A model generated the notes under the pieces. The model did not search any database, was not told where the DNA came from, and was given only the letters and a program-made list of their open reading frames with translations. Positions 17,489-22,179 of a DNA stretch of 22,179 nt are shown here, piece by piece. The first letter of the stretch is position 1. The number at the start of each line of letters is the position of its first letter. The position numbers and the translations under genes were made by a program. Source of the stretch: Prorocentrum cordatum (lineage: Eukaryota; Sar; Dinophyceae; Prorocentrales; Prorocentraceae); NCBI GenBank assembly GCA_963575745.1, contig CAUYUJ010018616.1:42501-64679 (forward strand), given 5' to 3'.

Positions 17489-18110
17489 CACCTGTCACGT
17501 AGCCCGCGGAGCTGAGCCCTGGCGGCGTCCAACTGCAGGCCGTAGCGACAGTAGGCGGCGAGCTGGCCGCTGTCGAGGCGTCCTTGTGGTAGCGCCATGA
17601 CCGGGTCAGCATGGAACCGCGGCGTAAACAGGTGGGGGGGGGGCGCTGCCTGCTGCTGAGCGCCAGTGTCACAGTGGGGGGGAGGGCCTCGTCCCACTGG
17701 AGCACCACTGGCGCGCGCTCGCAGGCTGGCAACCAGTCGATGCCAATGCGTCCCCATCGTATCCGACTCACGCGGTCTGGGGGCTCAACGATGTGATGTC
17801 CTGCATGGCTGACGAGCGTTCCCGGTCTCCACCTGTCACGAAGCCCGAGGGCCGAGTATGCCGGCGCCCGTCGGGAGCCAATGACTGGTGGCGACCGAGC
17901 CGTAGGCCGTCACGCATGTAGACGGCGTGCTGGCGGCGGACCGAGACGTCCTGGTGGTAACGCCATGAGCGGGACAGAACCACGGCGAACCACGTTTGGG
18001 GGGGGCGTTGCCTGCCGCTGAGCGCTGGTGTCACTGTGAGGGGCGAGCGCCCGCCCACCGCAGCACCACTCCCGTGCGCTCGCAGGCTGGCAACCAGCCG
18101 GTAGCCCGTG
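17489..18110. repeat. Tandem duplication, period 341 bp (two diverged copies)
   Basis: Copy 1 (17489-17750) and copy 2 (17830-18110) begin cacctgtcacg and run in register. Shared landmarks are a cgtcctggtggta-like block, a G-run followed by gcgctgcctgctgctgagcg or a close variant, tgtcac, and the near-identical end gctcgcaggctggcaacca. On the minus strand both copies give WLPACER, then a segment containing SWRYH, so the translation is also conserved in part, though with indels between copies. Confidence 0.75.
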
Positions 18111-18130
18111 CACCCCCAACGATGTCACGC

Positions 18131-18740
18131 GCTGCAATCTTCCCAGTTGAACGGGGGGGGGCGCAGCCGAAAGCCGCAGAGACATTGTGAATGAAGGAAG
18201 AGGAGGAGGAGGAGGAGGAGGAGGAGGAGGAGGAGGAGGAGGAGGAGGAGGAGGAGGAGGACGAGACGGAGGAGTCTGCGCCCGATGCAATCTTCACAGT
18301 TGATCGGTGGGGGGCGCAGCCGAAAGCCGCAGAGACATTGTGAATGAAGGAAGATAGGGGGCGCAGCCGAAAGCCGCAGTCACCTATCCAGATACCTTGT
18401 CCACGGACGCCACAAGGTTCCCTACGGGAGCCCCGTTCTCGGCCTCTGGGGGCTGGGTGGAACCTGCTGCTGGAGCTTCGCACTCACGGCCTGACCCCTT
18501 GCTTCTGCATCTGATGCAATCTTCGCAGTTGACCGGTGGGGGGCGCAGCCGAAAGCCGCAGAGACACTGTGAATGAAGGAAGATGGGGGGCACAGCCGAA
18601 AGCCGCAGTCACCGATCCAGATACCTCGTCCACGGACGTATCAAGGTCCCCTACGGGGGCCCCGTGCTCGGCCACAGGGGGCTGAGTGGAACCTGCTGTT
18701 GGAGCTCCGCACACGCGGCCAGGCCCCGTGCGGGGGGGTG
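18131..18740. repeat. Tandem duplication, period 229 bp, plus a third partial copy
   Basis: Full units start at 18284 and 18513 (gatgcaatcttc, then cagttga, then a G-run). Each unit contains the core gcgcagccgaaagccgcag twice: once followed by agacattgtgaatgaagga and once followed by tcaccnatccagatacc. A partial third copy at 18131-18200 runs directly into the GGA array at 18201. Identity between the two full units is high, so the duplication is fairly recent. No gene assigned. Confidence 0.85.
18201..18260. repeat. (GGA)n microsatellite
   Basis: Sixty bases of GGA repeat, then acgagacggaggag. It grows from the purine-rich end (aaggaagagg) of the 229-bp repeat family; the other copies of that family end in aaggaagat without the expansion. 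On the plus strand its polarity is opposite to the two TCC arrays in the LINE. Confidence 0.95.
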
Positions 18741-18775
18741 AGGGAGGCGAGAACGGAACTGGGATCAGAACGGGG

Positions 18776-19450
18776 ATCCCGGCATTGCGCCGGCACATGT
18801 GGACCGCGCTGGAGAGGGTGGCGCCACCTCCACCGCTGACCGACAAAAACGGGATGCAAGAGTACCGGAGCCGCAGAGGGCGGACCCGGGCCCAGCGGCG
18901 GCCCCCCAAGGAGCCCGGCGCCAGGACGCAAGCCACCGGAGAGCCCGCGGGACACTCAGTCCGTTCCCACTGCAGCCGCTGAGCCCACACTTCAGTACAG
19001 TACCTCTTGTCCAACTCCACGGCCTCCGGCGGGGGGGGGGCGCAACCGAGAGCCGCAGAACACAAGTGCACGGTGGGGCTACGGTTGGTGGGGAACACAA
19101 GTACACGGCGGGGGGCGGAAGCTGCAGGGGCATCCCGGCAGTGCGCCAGCCCAAGCGGACCACGCTGGAGAGGGTGGCGCCGCCGTCACCGCTGACCGAC
19201 AGAAACGGAATGCAAGAGTACCAGAGCCACAGAGGGCGGACCAGGGACAAGCGGCGGCCCCCCAGGGGGCCCGGCGCCAGGATGCAAGCCACAGGAGAAC
19301 CCGCGGGACACGCCATCCTTCACGCTGCAGTCGCTGAGCCCACACTTCTGCACTGTGCCTCTTGTCCAACGGTCCAGAGTTGTCCTCCACAGCCTCCTGC
19401 TGGGGGGGGGGTGCCGCCAAAAGCCGCTGAACACAGGTGCTCGGTGGTGG
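18776..19450. repeat. Tandem duplication, period 356 bp (two copies)
   Basis: Copy 1 (18776-19078) and copy 2 (19132-19450) align from atcccggca through ctggagagggtggcgcc, gctgaccgac, gatgcaagagtacc, the cggccccccaaggag/cccagggg block and gctgagcccacactt to a G-run with accgagagccgc or a close variant. The register is exact over at least the first 65 bp (356 bp apart). Both copies are open on the minus strand over about 60 codons and translate to similar peptides (for example SPVACVLAPG and SPVACILAPG; YSCIPFLSVSG in both). Confidence 0.85.
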
Positions 19451-19520
19451 GTGGAACGCTGCAGGGATGGCATACTCCATGGAGATGCACGGCGCGTCCG
19501 ACAACAGCAAGTCAGAACCA

Positions 19521-19550
19521 AGAGAGCGAGAGAGAGAGAGAGAGAGAAAG
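19521..19550. repeat. (GA)n microsatellite
   Basis: About 30 bp of GA repeat with one cg interruption at its left and aaag at its right end. No coding role seen. Confidence 0.95.
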
Positions 19551-19599
19551 TATGAGACCCCCAATCGCGCTGATGAGTACGGTGTACAACTCGTAGTCA

Positions 19600-20060
19600 A
19601 CAGAGAAGGTGGATCTCATAATAAAATTCCAGACTGCCCACGGCATCGCCACAAGCGCAGCGCGCAGACAGAGGGGAAAAACTGAGGTCGACGGTATAGC
19701 CACACACGCAGCACGTAGACAACAGCAAGATGAATGAGTAGAAATTCTGAACGAAACAGAAGTCGAGACACGACGCAGGATGCGCCGGGCAGCAACGGGC
19801 CTGCTGCCAAAGCCCATATTCCACGCACCTGGCCCCCACGAGTGCGATGCCGTTTACAAAGTGTGAGCCAGCAGAGTGCGTCTGCAAGAGCCCCATCTAC
19901 GATTGGACATCCAAGTGACATGGTAGCAGCTGCACGCGGAGAACATCTGCGCTTGAGCGGGGTGCAGCGAACCGCCGCGAGACACGCTCTCAGCAGGGCA
20001 GCGACGGGCCTGCTGCCAGTGACCGCCCTCACGCACCATATCCCCGCGTGAGCGATGCCA
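19600..20060. repeat. Intergenic stretch with a short duplicated block
   Basis: No convincing coding frame. The block gggcagcaacgggcctgctg (19787-19806, followed by cca) recurs with one mismatch at 19996-20018, 209 bp away, with weaker similarity on its right side. A smaller pair of similar blocks (about 19645 and 19694) carries gccacaa/gccacac followed by gcagc and agaca. The part from 19600 to 19760 is richer in A than its surroundings. Confidence 0.5.
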
Positions 20061-20079
20061 CGAGGGACCTCCGCTCCGA

Positions 20080-20420
20080 CCCAGGCGCAGCTGCCACGGC
20101 CGAGTCCAGTCGAGGTCGAGGCCCAGCGCGTCGCTGAGGACCCGTACGTTGCACTTGTGGCTGCGGAAGGATTCCAGGAAGAGGTGGCAGGTTTGCGGGT
20201 CGCGCCGAAGCGGGTCGAGCGCGCCCTTGCTGCCGGGCACAGACTGCCGCTTGGCGAAAGCGTGCCAGGTGCCAGTGAACATTGGTCCCGGTGTGACTTG
20301 GAGTCGTCGCATCGCCTCGCCGGGTGTCTCTCCGGGGAGGTCCCACTGGATGTTGTTGATTCCTGTTTTGTAAAGCTGTTGTCCCGTGTCGGGGTCTTTG
20401 GGCTCTGGCCATTGACGCGG
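20080..20420 (-). CDS. Orphan exon-like reading frame, unknown protein
   Basis: Within a longer minus-strand open frame (about 19.85-20.78 kb) this part has the composition of a real protein: GINNIQWDLPGETPGEAMRR, then QVTPGPMFTGTWHAFAKRQS, then CHLFLESFRSHKCNVRVLSD and ALGLDLDWTRPW. The surrounding parts are Pro/Arg/Ser-rich. No ATG convincingly starts it, and the clean part ends near 20.08 kb close to GGAG/GTCC (about 20060), a possible splice donor, so an internal exon is the simplest reading. I do not recognise the family. Confidence 0.35.
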
Positions 20421-20864
20421 GTCGGGCCTCTGGTGCCGCCATGCATCCTGGCCGCAAGTCTCCACAGTACTGGCCTCGTTGTCCTGGCTGGGGGGCTCGC
20501 GATCTGCTCGCAGCAGCTCCAGCTGCACGCCTGGCAGGGTTTTGCGGGGAGATGCAAGCCGCATGGTTGGCCGCCAGGCTGGGGTCGGATCGCGTCCGGC
20601 GGCCAGGTCAGACGCGGCCTTGTGGCAAGTGGGGAAGGGCCCCTTCCGCTGGGGTTCGCCTTCAGGCTTGTGCCCGCCGTCGCTCCCAGGTGCGTCCCCT
20701 TTGGACAGCGCAGGACTCTCCCGGGTCTCTGGGGTATCGCTGGTTGTGCCAGGCGCGCGCACGCTCGGCGGCACGGCCTCCATAGCCGGGGCGCGAGCTG
20801 CTTTTTGCCAGTGGTGCCCTGGACGCCTGGCGAGGGCGCCTGGGGTTCGTCGTCCGTAAGGAGT

Positions 20865-21311
20865 TCACTGACAGGAGAAGGGGGGCGAATGGGCGCGAAG
20901 AGGTTTCTCCCGACGAGTCAGCGGATGGCTTCGCTGTCCTGCGTCTGGATGGTTGCTTCGTGGTCTCCCTGCTGGGTGCGTGGCGCTCCCAGAGGACTGC
21001 TGACGGACTGATTGCTCTGAGGGGGATACTCCGCGGTTTCCGCAGCCTCCGCCGTCTCCGCCGTGACTTCCCATTCCTTTCCTCTGCCCTGCTGGTACTG
21101 CTGAAGGGGGGGGGGTTAGTGTGAGCTGTACACTGGTCACTGCAAGCAACCGCCTCTCGATTCCCCACTGGAACGTCCTCGTCAGACAACGATCGGTTCC
21201 CCTCTGGGACGTCATCATCTGTCACCGAAGCGGGTGGTGGCATGTTGCTGCTGCTGCTGCTGCTATGTTCTGAGATGTCGCTGTGAGTATCGAGATCTCT
21301 CGCGTGAGCGC
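20865..21311 (-). CDS. Basic, Ser-rich tail following the light-harvesting fragment
   Basis: The minus frame remains open from the light-harvesting fragment through a Ser run, the 12-residue repeat, a very basic stretch (KSRRRRRRLRKPRSIPL) and a Ser/Arg/Thr-rich region to about 20.87 kb, after which the more sensible reading is one frame over (ELLTDDEPQAPSPGVQGTTG). None of this belongs to LHC proteins. It may be chance openness in GC-rich DNA, an intron, or part of a chimeric protein. No function assigned. Confidence 0.25.
21159..21230 (-). repeat. 36-bp (12-codon) duplication
   Basis: Blocks starting at 21159 and 21195 are similar with a 36-bp period. In the minus frame they encode DDDVPEGNR and DEDVPVGNR, an acidic repeat downstream of the light-harvesting fragment. 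Confidence 0.7.
21245..21264. repeat. (CTG)n microsatellite
   Basis: Six CTG/GCT units; on the minus strand in the light-harvesting frame they encode a Ser run (AGC codons) just after the fragment. Confidence 0.9.
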
Positions 21312-21786
21312 CAGGCCCCACGATCTGTGCCCAGGCAGCAACAAGAGCCTTCGTGAGCGCAACGAGCCCGCGCGGGATGTCCGCGACGTCCGAAGGCGAC
21401 TTGGGCAGCTTGCCAGCGATGTCAGGCCTGAAGTAGCCCATGGTCGCCAGCATGCTCACGCGGCCGTTCTGCAGCTCTGCCTGCCACTGGTGAGCGAGAT
21501 TCTCCGTGCTGCCGTCCGCTGTGCAGCCAGCAGGGCCCCAAAGGCCAGAAGGGTCCTGAACGCTCAGCTCGCTCTCGAACTTGAAGGCGCGCAGCGGGGA
21601 TCCAGTGCACAGCGCCCCATCGCCCTGGGCGGAGCCCATCCGGCAGTCCTGGAGGAACACGCCGAAGATCGCCAACCTGGCAAGGCGGCCGTTCGCAATG
21701 TCCGCCGCGGGGTCGCTGGACGTCAACACCGCGAAGGCGAGGTTGCGTGCAGCGGCCGTGATGTCCGCGGACTGGTCCTTGAGGAC
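21312..21786 (-). pseudogene. Fragment of a dinoflagellate light-harvesting chlorophyll a/c protein (acpPC/LHC family)
   Basis: The minus frame contains DQSADITAAARNLAFAVLTS, then ADIANGRLARLAIFGVFLQD (third LHC helix type), then GSAQGDGALCTGSPLRAF, FESELSVQDPSGLWGPAG and QAELQNGRVSMLATMGYF (first helix, with the conserved Glu and Arg of ELxxGR), and finally ADIPRGLVALTKALVAAWAQ (second helix region). The order helix 3, linker, helix 1, helix 2 is what a junction between two units of a polyprotein LHC gives, as known in dinoflagellates. It is about 158 residues, with no third helix for the second unit. An Arg in the membrane helix (LARLAI where Met is usual) and loss of both Trp in the GSAWGDWA-type segment suggest decay. 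The frame stays open through it and beyond on both sides, so it could instead be part of a chimeric gene. Confidence 0.75.
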
Positions 21787-21796
21787 AGCGGCCGCC

Positions 21797-22179
21797 GCGA
21801 ACGCCTGCTCTTCTCGCACGCGCTGGTCAGGGTATCCTAAGTTATGATGTTGGGCTTCAACTTCGCTGCCGCCATCTCGCTCAGCAGCGCCATTGCCTGC
21901 TGGCACTGCCAACGCCTGCTCTTCTCGCACTCGCTGATCAGGGCGCTGCAGGGATTGATGCTGGGCTCCAGCTGCCCGCCCACCATCTCGCTCGACAACG
22001 CCATTGCCAACTGTCACTGCCATCTCCCGCCCTTCTCGCACCAGCTGTTCCGGATGTGGTAGGTGATGATGTTGGGCTTCAGCTGCAAGACCGCCATCTC
22101 GCTCAGCAGCGCCACAGTCTGCAACCACTGCCGACGACTGCTCTTCTCGCACGCGCTGTTCACAGTGACGTCGGTGATG
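21797..22179 (-). repeat. 111-bp (37-codon) tandem repeat, at least 3.4 copies
   Basis: The sequence atgttgggc or atgctgggc recurs at 21847, 21958 and 22069, exactly 111 bp apart, and a partial unit (gaacgcctgctcttctcgca) begins near 21797. The array continues to or past the right edge. On the minus strand it is in frame with the light-harvesting fragment, giving a 37-residue repeat with REEQ and ERDGG at fixed spacing (residues 2/39/76/113 and 17/54/91 of the open frame). The plus strand is also mostly open. Repeat-encoded peptides like this are not part of LHC proteins. Confidence 0.9.

Noticed and set aside
18201-18260. CRISPR-like or regulatory array in the repeat-rich flank
   Set aside because: Simple GGA microsatellite and large diverged tandem duplications; no spacer structure.
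20662-22152. One intact 496-codon protein covering the repeat, LHC and basic tail
   Set aside because: Open frames of this length arise easily in such GC-rich sequence; only the LHC part has family support, and the first codon lies inside a tandem repeat that reaches the window edge.

Overview
This is a strongly GC-rich eukaryotic nuclear window that I read as dinoflagellate DNA. Three things point there: a relic of the dinoflagellate spliced leader (16713-16734, minus strand), a fragment of a peridinin/chlorophyll a-c type light-harvesting protein (21312-21786, minus), and a LINE reverse transcriptase with the motif-B and VDDL signatures I associate with dinoflagellate elements. There are no bacterial operons, and I saw no tRNA, rRNA or CRISPR array. 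The species cannot be fixed from the sequence.

Positions 1 to about 16.7 kb look like one very long non-LTR retrotransposon on the minus strand, so its 5' end is on the right and its 3' end runs off the left edge. In transcription order it shows: spliced-leader relic (16.7 kb); repeated 5' modules (15.77-16.45 kb); a Pro/Arg/Ser-rich N-terminal region (14.7-15.9 kb); a cysteine-rich zinc-ribbon-like region (13.3-14.3 kb); an alpha-helical region (11.5-13.0 kb); a RING-H2 finger (11.24-11.40 kb); several unrecognised but protein-like stretches (7.8-10.8 kb); acidic, TCC-repeat-encoded tracts (6.3-7.5 kb); a C5-cytosine DNA methyltransferase domain (about 4.75-5.84 kb); an APE-type endonuclease (about 3.2-3.95 kb); a reverse transcriptase (about 1.0-2.9 kb); and a C-terminal tail with a zinc knuckle near position 75-126.

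The reading frame of this element is broken many times, often at homopolymer runs, and there are at least three in-frame stops. The copy is therefore either a decayed element or a fair element with assembly errors. The methyltransferase also seems to have lost the piece between motif IV (PCS) and motif VIII, including the ENV catalytic motif.

The right flank (16.7-22.2 kb) is different. From 16.74 to 17.48 kb I recognise nothing. From 17.49 to 19.6 kb there are three families of diverged tandem duplications (periods 341, 229 and 356 bp), mostly carrying a G-run followed by a shared short GC-rich core. From 20.08 to 20.42 kb lies an orphan exon-like reading frame. From 20.87 to 22.18 kb a minus-strand frame carries a 37-residue tandem repeat, the light-harvesting fragment, a Ser run and a 12-residue repeat.

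Working model: a trans-spliced giant LINE mRNA encoded its own DNA methyltransferase and RING protein in addition to endonuclease and reverse transcriptase, and this copy inserted into a repeat-rich region next to a degenerate light-harvesting locus.
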